Shown in pieces: positions 38,429-49,128 of a stretch of DNA of 64,000 bases. The stretch spans positions 416,720 through 480,719 of the forward strand of contig NW_003314269.1 in assembly GCF_000143415.4 (NCBI RefSeq). Direction: 5' to 3'. The notes beneath the pieces are model-generated. The model was not told the DNA's origin and did no database searches. It was given only the letters and a program-made list of their open reading frames with translations. Position numbers and translations under genes: made by a program. The DNA comes from Selaginella moellendorffii. Taxonomy: Eukaryota; Streptophyta; Lycopodiopsida; Selaginellales; Selaginellaceae. Position 1 is the first letter of the stretch. Each line of letters starts with the position of its first letter.

Positions 38429-38896
38429 GACTTTGAACATTTCCTGGAGCTTTCGTTTTTACTGAGTTTAACGTACAACAAACCACCCGCCCGTTACGGA
38501 GTTAGGGCACGTTGACACGTGGCACACTCTCGTTGCTTTTGAATTGTAGCACGTAAATAACGGCGCAAATCATCTTAGGGCTCCTTTCGGGTAAAAAAAA
38601 AATTATATCTTAGGGCTCAGTTCACGCTTAGTACAGGGAAGCGCGGCCTCGCTGGAGCGTATCACAGGGAATTCGAGGCGATTTCCAGCTCCGGCAGCGA
38701 TCGGAGCTCCAGGGCCTGCATTGCGATCGCCAGCCGCGATTACTTCGCTTTAGGCTCGAATTCTGGCGGATCTGGGATGGAAGGGCCTCTCCAGCGCCGG
38801 GATTGCGGCATAGGGCGGCGAGCGGCGGGCTATGGCGGCTCGATTGTAGGCTGAGAGGACCTGCATTGCTCGCGGCGCGGCGGGGGTTCTTTGTCT
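38429..38896. other. Spacer and 5' leader of the cyclin gene
   Basis: No gene is supported. The GC content rises toward the cyclin start, and the frames here are out of register with it. Confidence 0.5.
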
Positions 38897-39869
38897 ATGG
38901 CGAGGGAGTGCCTGCTGCATGGGGGAAACCATGGCTCCGATCTCTACAGGCGCCTCGAGCTAAATCACGTCGATTCCCGGAGCTGCGAGAGGCCCCGGAT
39001 CTTAGCCGTGCTGTCCTCGCTGCTGGATCGAGTGGTGGTGAAGAACGAGAGGTACGCCGCCAGCGCCACCGCAAACGGCCACTCCAATCTCACCGTCTTC
39101 CATGGCTTGCGCGCCCCCAGCATCAGCATTGACAAGTATCTGGAGAGGATTTTCAAGTACGCGAACTGTAGCCCCTCGTGCTTCGTCGTCGCCTACGTTT
39201 ACATCGATCGATTCATCCAGCAAAAGCCCAGCTTGCCCATCACCTCGCTCAACGTCCATCGATTGCTCGTCACTAGCGTCATGGTAGCGGCAAAGTTCCT
39301 GGACGACGCGTAAGTTCTACTCTCTCTCTCTTTTCTTTTGCCTTGTTTGGTTTTGGTCCAAAGCTGTTTCATTTGCCTTCCTTTCATGAAGTGGAGTTCT
39401 CTTGTGGAATCCAAGTTCTTCCTTGGTGGTGATTTCGGTCATAAGAGCTTGTCGCTTCTTTCATTTCGTTTAGTTTTGCTTTTGTTTCCTTCATGGCTTG
39501 GAAGCGCTTGTTCTTGGTCTTTCCATGTCCGAAAGGTTTTTGGTTTCGTGACTTTGTAACCATGGTTGCGTTTGCAGATACTACAACAACGCCTACTACG
39601 CCAAAGTCGGGGGCGTCAACACGCAAGAGATGAACCGGCTGGAGCTCGAGTTCCTCTTCCACCTCAACTTCCGGCTCCAAGTCACGGTCAGTGTGTTCGA
39701 GAGCTACTGCAACCGGCTGGAGAAGGAAGTGAGCGGCAGCCACATCGAGAGGCCCCTCCACATCCAGATTGGATGTGGCCTGGACGGTGGAGTCACCAGC
39801 GCTACTCAATCCAACGCCCCGGACAAGCAAAGGCTCCCCACTGTGAGATGCAGCATGGCCGGCCTCTAG
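38897..39869 (+). CDS. CYCP: P-type (U-type) cyclin
   Basis: Two exons (38897-39309 and 39578-39869) give 234 aa. The PHO80-like cyclin box is plain: 'FHGLRAPSISIDKYLERIFK', 'YANCSPSCFVVAYVYIDRFI', 'INSLNVHRLL'-type helix ('SLNVHRLLVTSVMVAAKFLD'), then after the intron 'YYNNAYYAKVGGVNTQEMN' and 'LELEFLFHLNF'. The intron falls between 'KFLDD' and 'YYNN', the usual place in plant CYCPs. P-type cyclins bind A-type CDKs and are linked to phosphate or nutrient state and meristem division. The start is the first ATG in frame (MARECLL); a TTG six bases upstream is not needed. It ends normally a short way after the box, as the family does. Confidence 0.93.
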
Positions 39870-40428
39870 CTCCGACCAAGATCTCGGGACTTTGCTCGGA
39901 GCCTCTTCGTAAGCTTTTGGTTTCTCTCGTTTGGTTTTTTACGCGTGGGCTTTGTGTGTGGATCTTTGCTAGAGTGCTTGCTAGCAACGAGAAGAAGAAC
40001 GCCCAACAACAAGGCAGCCCCTGCCGCGTCTGTAGTGTTGTTGGTTTGTATTTGTGTACTACTACTGATTTTTTTTTCCTTTCCATCTCGCTTCATGGCC
40101 TTGGAGCTTCTTCTTGTTGGAGTTTTCTTCTCGCAGACGAGTGAAGCGTTTGTTTGGCCGGGTTTGGCCGAAGCATCTGTGGTAGAGGGTCCCCCAGACG
40201 TGAAAGTTTGTTCGATCCATCCATCTCTTTCGATCGAGAGTTGAAGTGTTAGAAAAAGCTTTTGGAGAGATGGCGAGCTTTCGACGTCAAGGAATATATA
40301 TATATAAAAATCTTACAGCGAAAGCCGAACGAAGCAAAATCGTCATCTTCGCGTCGGCAAAACTTTGGCGTGGATCTCGCAAGAAAAAAAAAAGGATAGA
40401 AAACGATCTTGTATCACTATGACGCAAT
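39870..40428. other. Convergent 3' flanks of cyclin and PLATZ genes
   Basis: No gene is supported. A short (ta)n run lies at about 40290-40306. The two neighbouring genes point toward each other here. Confidence 0.5.
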
Positions 40429-43083
40429 CTATTTTCCTTCTGACGCTTGTATCCTGTGAGCAACGCATCCATGAGCCAAAGAGTAAAACCAAAGTCGATA
40501 TATTACAAACCTTTGATACGTTTCGTCTATCACTCTCGCAACTTCGAACAGGGTCTGCATCCCATCGTGACTCCCCTGGCCTCCATTCCCGCGGCTAGAA
40601 GGCGTCGTCGTCCTGTGGCTTCCGCGAGCTTTGAGAATGGTCGGAGGCTTCGTCACACTGTAGCTTTGTTGGCTCTCGTCTGCATAGCGAAGCGGCGGGT
40701 TCCTCGTCCTCACAGCTCTCCGTTCTCTTTCCACCGAGTCCTTCTCTGGAGCGCTGCCGGGAGCTTTTCCTCGAGTAGCATCCAGCTTCGAGACCACCTT
40801 GCTCGGCGTATCCTTGTGTGGACTGCTAGCGAGAGCTTTTCCTCTAGTCTTGGCAGCGCTTGCATCGTCCACCACCTTGCTCGGCGTAGCGCTAGTGAGA
40901 GCTTTTCCTCTAGTCAATGTATCCCTGTGTGGACCGCTAGTGAAAGCTATTCCTCTGGTCTTGGCAGCGGTTGCCACCTTGCTCGGGCTAGCTTTCACTG
41001 GAGCCTTGGGTGGTTTTGCAGCAGTGGACTTGATAGTCGTATCCTGCACCTCCTTTCTCGGCGTATCCTTGTGTGAAGCGCTAGTTCCTCTAGTCTTGGC
41101 AGCGCTTGCATCGTTCACCTCCTTACTCGGGCTAGCTGGAGCCTTGGGAGGTATTGCTCTTGTAGCAGCGGACTTGATAGTCGTACCGTGCACCTCCTTG
41201 CCTGGAATCCTGAGAGATTTTCCTCTCGCGTCCACCGCCTTGCTCGAACTATCTTTGGCTGGAGCCTCGAGAGCTTTTCCTGTCGTAACAGCAGCACGCT
41301 TGGTAGCAGAATCGTCTCCCGACCTGTCCCTGCCTGGAGCCTTGAAACACGTAGAAGGACACTTGATAGTCGGAGCTTTTCTACTTGGAGCAGCGTCGGG
41401 AGCTTTAGCAGCACTTGGAGCGTCCATCGCAGCGTCAGGAGCTTTAGTCATCGTAGGAGCATCCATCGGAGCGTCGGGAGCTTTATCCTTCTCGGCAGCA
41501 CTTGGAGCGTCCATGGGAGCTTTTCTCTTCTTAGCAGCGTCCATCGCAGCGTCAGGAGCTTTTCTCTTCGTAGGAGCAATTGGAGCGCCCATCGGAGCGT
41601 CGGGAGCCTTATCCTTCTCGACAGCACTTGGAGCGTCCATCGGAGCGTAGGGAACCTTTCTCTTCTTCGCGGCACGCTGGATTGTATCGTCCACCACCTT
41701 GCTATCCTTGTCTGAAGCTCTGTGATATTTTCTCTTCTTAGCAGTGGTTGTGCCATCCTCCACCACCTTGCTCGTTTCGTCCGTAGTAGCAGCAGACTTG
41801 CCTGGATCATCCGCGAAATTGCTTGGTGGATCGGCTGTTGGATCTGCTTGAATCTCTGGAGCAGCACGCTTGCTTGCATTGTCCAGCATTTCGCCTGCTT
41901 TTGGAGTTCGTTTCTCCACAACAGTCATGCCAGCTTCCTGTAGTCCTTCAGCTTGAGTGGCCCTTTCCATTCTTCCCAGAGAATCGTTCACCACCTTACT
42001 TGTCCCCGTTTCTTGGATAGCATTCGGAGCCGCGGCCGGAGCTTCTTGAGCCGGATCGACACCATGTCTTGAGCCACCAATGTCTGCCACCTTTTCCAAG
42101 CCGAGAGCTTCGACCCTTTCTTCTTGATGGTCAGTGCTCGCCAGCAAGTTCCTTGTAACAAGCTGGTCTTCCTTGTCTGTGGCAACTTGGTGGTCACCCC
42201 TATCTTCGGTCGAGGGGAACAAGTTCATAGCTCTATCCACCAAGGTCCGATTCACCACACAGATATTCGCGGCTGGCCGAGCTTGAGCCTCGATCGTCCT
42301 TGGCGTATGAGCCATCGCGTTCGAGCACTCCCCTAGCACCAATCTTCTCTTGGCGGGAGCTCTCATCTCCATTTCCGAGCGCTTCATCCCACCTCCCGGA
42401 CTAGCCAAACGTTGCTTCACTGGCAGTGCCAAAAGATCGAAGCGAACTTTCTTCCTCGGCCTGGGTGGCTTCCCGGCTTTCCTGTAGATGATCGGTGGTC
42501 CTCCCGGAAGGAGCTGGAGGAGCGGCGGATCCGCGGCTGGATTGGTAGGAGGCACCCCGGGCGTGATGGAGACACCAAACAGCTTGATCGCGGACTGGCG
42601 ACTGCGAAGAACAGCATCGGCGCGGTCGTGCTCGGCCCAGTGCTTGGCCTGGCACTCGATGGAGCAGTAGCTCGCGGATCTCTCCCAAATCCCCCGGCCG
42701 CAGAGGTAGCACGCCGGATACCTGTCCTTAGCCGAGGGATCGGGATGGAGCAGCAGCAAATTCTCACCGATCCCGCGGCAGCTATCCACTAGCGCGACGT
42801 TGTAGAAGCGCTGGATTTCCTCCCGCGGCACCACCATTTGCTTGTTCTTCTTGATCATTGCGAGGATTCCAACGCCGTGAGGAGCGTGCCGCCGGCGATC
42901 ATCCTCGACATTGCAAAGCTGGGATTTGCAGCCCAGGCACATCGCCGATTGGACCCGCTTGAAGCCCTTGCCGTGGTGGTGATTTCGCCGCGGCCGCAGG
43001 CACGGCGCTAGGAAATCGAGCGCCAAGAACACGTCCAGCCATGGCGGATGCTCTCTCACCACCGGTTGTGGCAGTGGAAGCAT
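40429..43083 (-). CDS. PLATZ transcription factor with very long repetitive C-terminal tail
   Basis: This is a single exon of 884 aa. The N-terminal about 165 residues fit PLATZ, a plant zinc-binding family that binds A/T-rich DNA and represses or tunes transcription. Landmarks are 'HPPWLDVFLALDFLAPC', 'AMCLGCKSQLC', 'RRRHAPHGVGILAMIKKNKQ', 'EEIQRFYNVALVDSC' and the late Cys cluster 'ACYLCGRG...YCSIECQAKHW'. PLATZ proteins are normally about 200-260 aa. Here about 650 further residues are low-complexity and basic: units around 'KAPDAPMDAPSAAEKDKAP' (41400-41660) and around 'TRGKALASSPHKDTPSKVV' (40700-41160), ending 'RNPPLRYADESQQSYS'. There is no stop or splice evidence separating tail from domain. 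An annotated shorter form would need an unseen intron. Confidence 0.85.
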   Translation of the reverse strand: MLPLPQPVVREHPPWLDVFLALDFLAPCLRPRRNHHHGKGFKRVQSAMCLGCKSQLCNVEDDRRRHAPHGVGILAMIKKNKQMVVPREEIQRFYNVALVDSCRGIGENLLLLHPDPSAKDRYPACYLCGRGIWERSASYCSIECQAKHWAEHDRADAVLRSRQSAIKLFGVSITPGVPPTNPAADPPLLQLLPGGPPIIYRKAGKPPRPRKKVRFDLLALPVKQRLASPGGGMKRSEMEMRAPAKRRLVLGECSNAMAHTPRTIEAQARPAANICVVNRTLVDRAMNLFPSTEDRGDHQVATDKEDQLVTRNLLASTDHQEERVEALGLEKVADIGGSRHGVDPAQEAPAAAPNAIQETGTSKVVNDSLGRMERATQAEGLQEAGMTVVEKRTPKAGEMLDNASKRAAPEIQADPTADPPSNFADDPGKSAATTDETSKVVEDGTTTAKKRKYHRASDKDSKVVDDTIQRAAKKRKVPYAPMDAPSAVEKDKAPDAPMGAPIAPTKRKAPDAAMDAAKKRKAPMDAPSAAEKDKAPDAPMDAPTMTKAPDAAMDAPSAAKAPDAAPSRKAPTIKCPSTCFKAPGRDRSGDDSATKRAAVTTGKALEAPAKDSSSKAVDARGKSLRIPGKEVHGTTIKSAATRAIPPKAPASPSKEVNDASAAKTRGTSASHKDTPRKEVQDTTIKSTAAKPPKAPVKASPSKVATAAKTRGIAFTSGPHRDTLTRGKALTSATPSKVVDDASAAKTRGKALASSPHKDTPSKVVSKLDATRGKAPGSAPEKDSVERERRAVRTRNPPLRYADESQQSYSVTKPPTILKARGSHRTTTPSSRGNGGQGSHDGMQTLFEVARVIDETYQRFVIYRLWFYSLAHGCVAHRIQASEGK

Positions 43084-43184
43084 CGATTCGAAGCGTCAGG
43101 ATCAATCTCTCCAAGAACCCTAGAATCTCTCCACTCTTTATAACCTTTTAGTGGGGTCTAAAATTATCTTTTTCGAGCCAACGG

Positions 43185-43330
43185 ACGGCTGAGATCTCAT
43201 GATCCAAAAGGTACGTGGCCGTGGATGGCTGAGATCTTATATCCTAAAAAAGGTACGTGGCCGCATTTTGCTAGCTGGACGGCTGAGATCTATATCCTCA
43301 AAAGGTACGTGGCCGCATTTTGGGGATCTA
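43185..43330. repeat. Three-unit tandem repeat at the PPR 3' end
   Basis: The words 'ggctgagatct' and 'aaaggtacgtggccg' recur in order three times, near 43188, 43227 and 43281, with spacing of about 39-54 bp. The right-hand unit encodes the last residues of the PPR gene (NAATYLLRI and its TAG). The repeat therefore lies between that gene's end and the PLATZ start. Confidence 0.75.
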
Positions 43331-44954
43331 GCTCGATTGCCCGACGCGCGGAATCTAGGGTTCTTGCTTCGCGCCCTCGGCATGCTAGAGATTTCCAATC
43401 GATCGCGTCTGGCACGAATGGCATGCTTGCTATCAGATCCTCGGCATCCGCTAGGCGCCCTGCGCGGCCGAGAAGATCGACCACGCAGCAGTAGCGGCGG
43501 TGCGTTGGCTCCAATCCCCAATCCGCGGCCATAGCGCGGAATGATCGCCACGCCGATTCCAGGTTCCCGGAGTGGCCACAGGCGAGGAGATTGGCAATGC
43601 AGGTGCTCTCATTGGGCCAGATTTCTCCTTGGAGCTCCATCGCCCGCAAGAGATCCTCGACACTGGATGATCTTCCCGACTGGGCGAGCGCCAAGAGGAC
43701 GGCATTCCAGGCCGCGATGTCGAGATCTGGGGCGCTGAGCAAGAGGGATTTCGCGCGATCCAGGCGCCGGGATTGCACGAGGGCTTCCAGCGCCATTGTC
43801 CAAGACACGGAGTTTTTCTCCGGGAGGAAGAAGAGGAATTTCTGGAGCTCCTGGATATGCCCGTCTTGGGCATATGCCATGAGGATCGTGTTCCACGAGA
43901 AAAGATTCCACTCAGGCATTGCCTCCACTAACTCTTTCACGGCGAGGAAGTCCCCGTCCTGGGAATATGCGAAGAGCATTGTGTTTCGAGAAATTAGATC
44001 CTGCTGGGGCATCTTGGCAAAGATGCTCCTTGCCTCGCTGGCATGACCGCCCAGGGCATACGCAAAAAGCAGCGTCGTCCACGTCACTATGTCCCTCTCG
44101 GGCATGGAATCAAACACGGATCTCGCTTCTTCCAAATGCCCAGCATGGGTATATGCCGCGAGCATCGCATTCCATGAGACCACGCACAGCTCTGGGATAT
44201 TCTCAAAGACACTCTTGCAGCGCTCTAGATTCCCGGCCTGGGAGTAGGCCGACAGTAGCACATTCCAAGATACCATGTTCCTCTGTGGCATCTCGTCAAA
44301 CAAGCGCCTAGATTCCTCCAGATACCCGTTCTGGGAATATCCCGACTGGAGTGCGGTCCACGAGATCACATTCCACTCAGGCATGGCGTGAAACAATTCT
44401 CTGGCATCTTTAAGATTTCCTTCCCGGCAGAGCGCCGTGAGCATCGCATTCCACGTCACGATGTCCCAGCCGGGCATGCGGCCCATGAGCGCGGCCGCGG
44501 CGGCCAGGCTGCCGTACTCGATTTGGGCCTGGAGGAGTACGGTCCACGAGACGAGGTCGGGCTGTTGGGGCATGGAATCGAACAGCGCAACAGCGTGGGA
44601 GAGATGCCCGTTGCGGGCATATGCCGCGAGCATCATCGCCCAGGAGAGATAGTTCCGGAGCGCGGTGGAATCGAACGCCCGCCGCGCGTGATCCACGGCG
44701 CCACACGCGCCGTACATCCGGACGATGGTGTTGGCGAGAAAGATCGGGCAATGCGAGGAGGAGCTGGGGCTAGACGCCAGCGACGCCATCGCCGAGTGGA
44801 TCTCTATGGCTTGTACCAAGCTCTGGCACGAATTCGCGAGCCTCACACAATCGTCGAGGCTTCTAATCGCCTCTTTCGTTCGCGCGCGAGGGAGAGTTCG
44901 CCCGGGACGATTGCCGCTGGGTTCGATTCCCGCCCAAATGCCTGGAGGACACAT
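43290..44954 (-). CDS. Pentatricopeptide repeat (PPR) protein 1
   Basis: This is a single exon of 554 aa with a true ATG. From about residue 70 there are successive about 31-residue PPR motifs of the S type, each with the signature of 'WNAMLAAYTHAGHLEEARSV' followed by 'FDSMPERDIVTW'. Variable residues at the code positions suggest sequence-specific RNA binding. A degenerate long motif and an E1-like start follow ('DAIDWKSL', 'RAIELDPQNAATYLL'), but the frame stops there. There is no E+ or DYW deaminase domain. The N-terminus is Arg-rich, fitting organelle import. By family it acts in mitochondrial or plastid RNA editing or processing; its target cannot be read with confidence. Confidence 0.93.
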   Translation of the reverse strand: MCPPGIWAGIEPSGNRPGRTLPRARTKEAIRSLDDCVRLANSCQSLVQAIEIHSAMASLASSPSSSSHCPIFLANTIVRMYGACGAVDHARRAFDSTALRNYLSWAMMLAAYARNGHLSHAVALFDSMPQQPDLVSWTVLLQAQIEYGSLAAAAALMGRMPGWDIVTWNAMLTALCREGNLKDARELFHAMPEWNVISWTALQSGYSQNGYLEESRRLFDEMPQRNMVSWNVLLSAYSQAGNLERCKSVFENIPELCVVSWNAMLAAYTHAGHLEEARSVFDSMPERDIVTWTTLLFAYALGGHASEARSIFAKMPQQDLISRNTMLFAYSQDGDFLAVKELVEAMPEWNLFSWNTILMAYAQDGHIQELQKFLFFLPEKNSVSWTMALEALVQSRRLDRAKSLLLSAPDLDIAAWNAVLLALAQSGRSSSVEDLLRAMELQGEIWPNESTCIANLLACGHSGNLESAWRSFRAMAADWGLEPTHRRYCCVVDLLGRAGRLADAEDLIASMPFVPDAIDWKSLACRGREARTLDSARRAIELDPQNAATYLLRI

Positions 44955-45196
44955 GGCGGCGGCTTACTGGGCACGAACCGTAGCATACAAATACCCTGTG
45001 AGGGCATTGCCTATCCGTGGCTGTTCCTAGGGTTTTCATGGCGATGGCGCTGGCTATGGTAACGGCGCTGCGTTTCTCTCCGGTCTAGCTGTGGCGGGCG
45101 GCGGCATTGGATGCCGGCACGTAGGGGCGTCTCTTGAGCTGCTGGCCTTTTTCTTGGATTCCAGGAGCTTGCAGCTAGGGTTTCTAGGCGCCGGCC
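44955..45196. promoter_or_regulatory. Shared divergent promoter region, PPR1 / UBP26
   Basis: Only 242 bp separate the start codons of two outward-pointing genes, so promoters and leaders of both must lie here. No TATA box stands out, as is common for such housekeeping pairs. Confidence 0.5.
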
Positions 45197-48100
45197 ATGA
45201 GCGGGCGCACTCGCAACAAGAATTCCAAGGTGCCGAAGGGCGATCGCGGCGCCGAAATTCTCAGGTGCGCCATTGCTTTCTTGTGCTGCTCTTGTTGCTC
45301 ACGAATTCTTTCTTCCCAGGAGAATCCACCTCACGAAGATTGTGACCGAGGAAGATCTCCGGTGGTTCTTTCATCTCGATCGGCCAGCCTGCCAGGGATG
45401 CCGCGGCAATACCAAGGATAATCCGCTGTGCCTCTGTGGCCTAGTTCCCCCGGCAAACGGTACGAGAAAGCATGGGCTCTGGCAGAAGCTATCGGACATC
45501 ATCGACGAGCTGGGTCCGGATCCATCGAGGGAGCTGAGGGTGATGGACATTCCAGCGGGGTTGACCAATCTTGGAGCCACTTGCTACGTCAACAGCGTGC
45601 TCCAGTGTCTCTTCATGAACACCACCTTCCGGAATGGGGTCTTCTCCGCGGAGATGGAGCTGGTGAGAAACGATCCGGTGCTTCACCAGCTCGCTCGGCT
45701 CTTTGCGCAGCTCCATTCGGGAACCAAGAGCTCGGTGGACTCGGCTGCGTTTGCGACCACGCTGGAGCTGGACAACGCCGTCCAGCAGGACGGGCAGGAG
45801 TTTCTGAAGCTTCTCCTCACGCTACTGGAGCGAGTTCTTGCGCAGTCGAGAGTTCCGGAGGCGCGAGACGTGGTGCAAAACCTCTTCCGCGGGACGTTTT
45901 CATACGTTACGAAGTGCGCATTGTTTCATATCCAGGTTTATTTCTTTGTTTAGTGTAGTGCTGTAGGACGGTTTTATCACTTAGTGTTTCGTGCTATGAA
46001 GACTTACGTTCGTATCTTTCATGTTTTGCAGGTGCTCGAGCTGCGGTAAGGAGTCCGGCGCTTCGGATCAGTTTGTTGATTTCTACGAGTTAGAAGTGAA
46101 CGTAAAAGGCTTCTCGAGTCTGGAAGAGTCGCTGGATGATTATCTCAACGAGGAGAAGCTTTCGGGAGAGAATCAGTACTTTTGCGAGTATTGCAAAGCT
46201 AGAGTGGATGCCACGCACAGCACAAAGCTCAGATTACTACCTCCTGTCTTGAATTTTCAGCTCAAAAGATTTGTGTTCAATCTCAAGGTATGTCGTTCTC
46301 CTTTGGTTTTATGTTCAGTGACTTATTGTTCTTCTTTACAGACTTCGACGAAGAAGAAAGTCACGTCAAAATTTATGTTTCCAAAGGTCCTGGACATGGA
46401 ACGACGAGTATCGCCTGTGACATCCGATGGCTCTCCCGGCGAGCCAGCGCACTACGATCTTTTTGCGATTTTAATGCACAAGGGCAACATGGCCAGCAGT
46501 GGACACTACGTAGTTCATATCAGGGACGAGAGAACGGGGCAGTGGTGGCAGTTCGACGACGAGGAGGTAACGATGCTTGGCTCCAATCCTCTGGGAGAGC
46601 CAACATCTAAACTTGATAAGGTATCTCCTGATAGGGACGACAATTTACTGATGTCTCCGGATGCTTACATGCTAATGTTTTCCCGTCGAACGAGCACGCC
46701 GAGAGTTGCCGAAGAACCAGTCAGGAGTATACCCGAGTTCTTGAAGGCAGAAGTCGATGAGCAGAATTACAGTCTTATGAGTAGCTGCGAGGTTTACAAT
46801 CTCATGAAGGATGAGGAGGAACAGAGAATTGTCGAAAGAAGGGCAGAAGTTCGAGAGGTTCTGGCTAATGCACGACCGACAGCTCCAAAAGGCTTCTGGA
46901 TTTCCGCAGAGTGGCTCCGCAATTGGACTGACAGCTTAAAACCACCGTAAGCCTTTCTGTCCTGATGGTTTTATCTTAAACGTTTTTTCTGCGGGTGTTG
47001 CAGATCGGCCATTGATAATAGCATCTTATTGTGTGAACACGAACGTGTTTCTCCCAAGAGTATTCAACTGATGAAATGCATATCCGATGCTGCTTGGCAG
47101 AGCTTGCATTCAAAGGTGCGGTTTCTTTTTCCTATTTGAATTTCTGACAAGAACTTTTATTTTGAGTTGCAGTATGGAGGCGAGCCAGTTCTAACCATGG
47201 AAAGCTGTTGTTTCGAATGTATTTATGCCGATGCTGGTGCTGCTGCTACGGCAGAAAGCTTTCGAAGCGGAAGAGCGGCAATGAAATTAATGGCTGAAAA
47301 CGTTATGGCTGGGAAGGGCCTTGAAGGTCACTTGTTTTACGTGTCCAAATCCTGGTAACTTTCCTTTTCATTATTTCATAGCTGACTTGTTCTGTTATTA
47401 AGGCTCGTGCAATGGATGCGCAAGAAGGCTGCCCTGGACACACTAGGAGATGGTGATTTAAATCCAACAAGTGCCATAACCTGTCGTCACAATGCATTGC
47501 TTCCTGACGACGCTGCCGGTGCAAAACGGCAAGTCGTGCCTGAGGTTTTATGGTCCTACTTTTACCAAAATGCTGTTCTTGTTGGTGGAGAAGAACAACG
47601 TGGACACAAGCCGTTTCCTGTAAACACGGAGAATTGCAAGATTTGCGAAGCCGAGCACTCACACACTCTGTCCAGGCAGAACGACTTAAGGTAGCTTCCT
47701 CGCCAGAATCAGAACGAAATGCTTAATGCTATCTTTCAGAGCTACAAAGATGGAACAACGTCAGAAACAGGAGGCAATATTTTCTGGACGGAATCCCGTA
47801 CTTAATCCCGGAGATGTTTATTACCTCGTTCCCTCTAGTTGGATTTCTCTCTGGCGTGCGTACATCGGAGCCAGTGGGAAAAATGTGCTAGATATCGAGG
47901 AGCCTGTGGGACTCGAAAGGTTTCTTTCGTCTCTTCTTTGCAAGGTAAAATTGGACTCGATTGTCAGCATAAATTTTAACGTGATTTTGGTCAGCATGGT
48001 GGACTTCTCTATAATCCCCCAGCCTTAACAAGGACCAGGCGGGGAGAACTCGTACAAAAAGCATCTTCTGTGAGTTTTCCGTTTTTTATTGGGGAACTTT

Positions 48101-49023
48101 GAGCTCTGACTTTCTGTTATCTGGTAAAGGATGACGTTCAAGTTGTGGTCTCTCGAGATGATTGGGTCTATTTTTGTCAGCAGTGGGATGCAAATGCTGG
48201 CAAGGGCATTCGAGCGTACGTTGAGGAAGCAGAAATGCCTGATCGTCCAGAAAAAGAATTAAGTGAACTCAAACTGCCTGTTCTTAGAACAGAACCTGAG
48301 GTAACCCGTTCCAGTATTTTGCTGTCGTTACTAATGCTTTATATTACAGGTTTGCAGGGAGTGTATAGACGACCGGGAGACTACTGAACTCGTGCACAAG
48401 CTTAACTATACCAATGCAACTATCACCGTGGATCTTGTCCAAGGGAAAGAGCCACCTCCTTCTCTTGTCTTTGCGGCGGCTAACCAGGACGCCGAGAGAA
48501 GAACGTCAAAGCGTGCGCGCAGGACTGTGGCCACCGGAAACAAGCAAGTGAAGCTCACAGTTTCTGGAACCACGACGGTCTACCAGTTGAAGATGCTTAT
48601 TTGGGAGTGGCTCGGGGTATGTACTGTTACTTCGTTGAGCGCGTTAGCTAAACTAACACTTTTCTTTTCCTGGATGAAGGTTGTGAAAGAAAACCAGGAA
48701 GTTCATTTTGGGAAAGTGGAGCTTACTGACGAATCGACTACACTCGCAGACGTTGGTGTTCTGCCAAATTCACAGTTGTGGGTTTCGGACAGCGGACTAC
48801 ACGAACATCGAGATATTGCAGGCAAGCCGATGCTTTCTTTGTTTATTTATGTCAGCCTGATTGCATCGCTATGGTTTTCGCAGACGAGCTCTCGACTCCA
48901 CAGCAGGGCCATGTTGAAGAAGGTTTTAGGGGGACGCGGCTTTTAGATTCTTGCTTGCCTGGTCCAGCAAATGGATTGCACAGCTCCGAGAATCAGTTTT
49001 TGGAGCAGCCAGGGATATGCTAA
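45197..49023 (+). CDS. UBP26: Ubiquitin-specific protease, UBP26/USP48 type
   Basis: Thirteen exons sum to 3105 nt (1034 aa): 45197-45264, 45320-45913, 46032-46287, 46342-46946, 47004-47115, 47173-47354, 47403-47690, 47740-47944, 47995-48069, 48130-48300, 48350-48616, 48680-48821, 48884-49023. The Cys box is 'LTNLGATCYVNSVLQC' (Cys about 111). Zinc-type pairs are 'CSSCG' and 'CEYC'. The His box is 'SGHYVVHI' with 'WWQFDDEEV'. After it come DUSP-like regions ('SSWISLWRAYIGAS', 'VVSRDDWVYFCQQWDANAGK') and a C-terminal ubiquitin-like domain ('VKLTVSGTTTVYQLKMLIWE'). It ends 'HEHRDIADEL...EEGFRGT', as I recall for plant UBP26. The family removes ubiquitin from histone H2B in the nucleus and affects silencing. 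The last intron (48822-48883) uses a GC donor. Confidence 0.95.
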
Positions 49024-49128
49024 AAGAGCATATAGTGTTCATACATGTAAGTAACAGTGGCTTACACCTTGTTCTTCCAGTTCTCAGGAACTATGGAATC
49101 CATCTACTTTCGAGCTTTTGTTCTGGAG

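Noticed and set aside
40799-41650. 283-codon plus-strand frame opposite the PLATZ tail
   Set aside because: It is the shadow of the low-complexity minus-strand coding repeats; its Leu/Ala/Gly/Ser composition mirrors the repeat.
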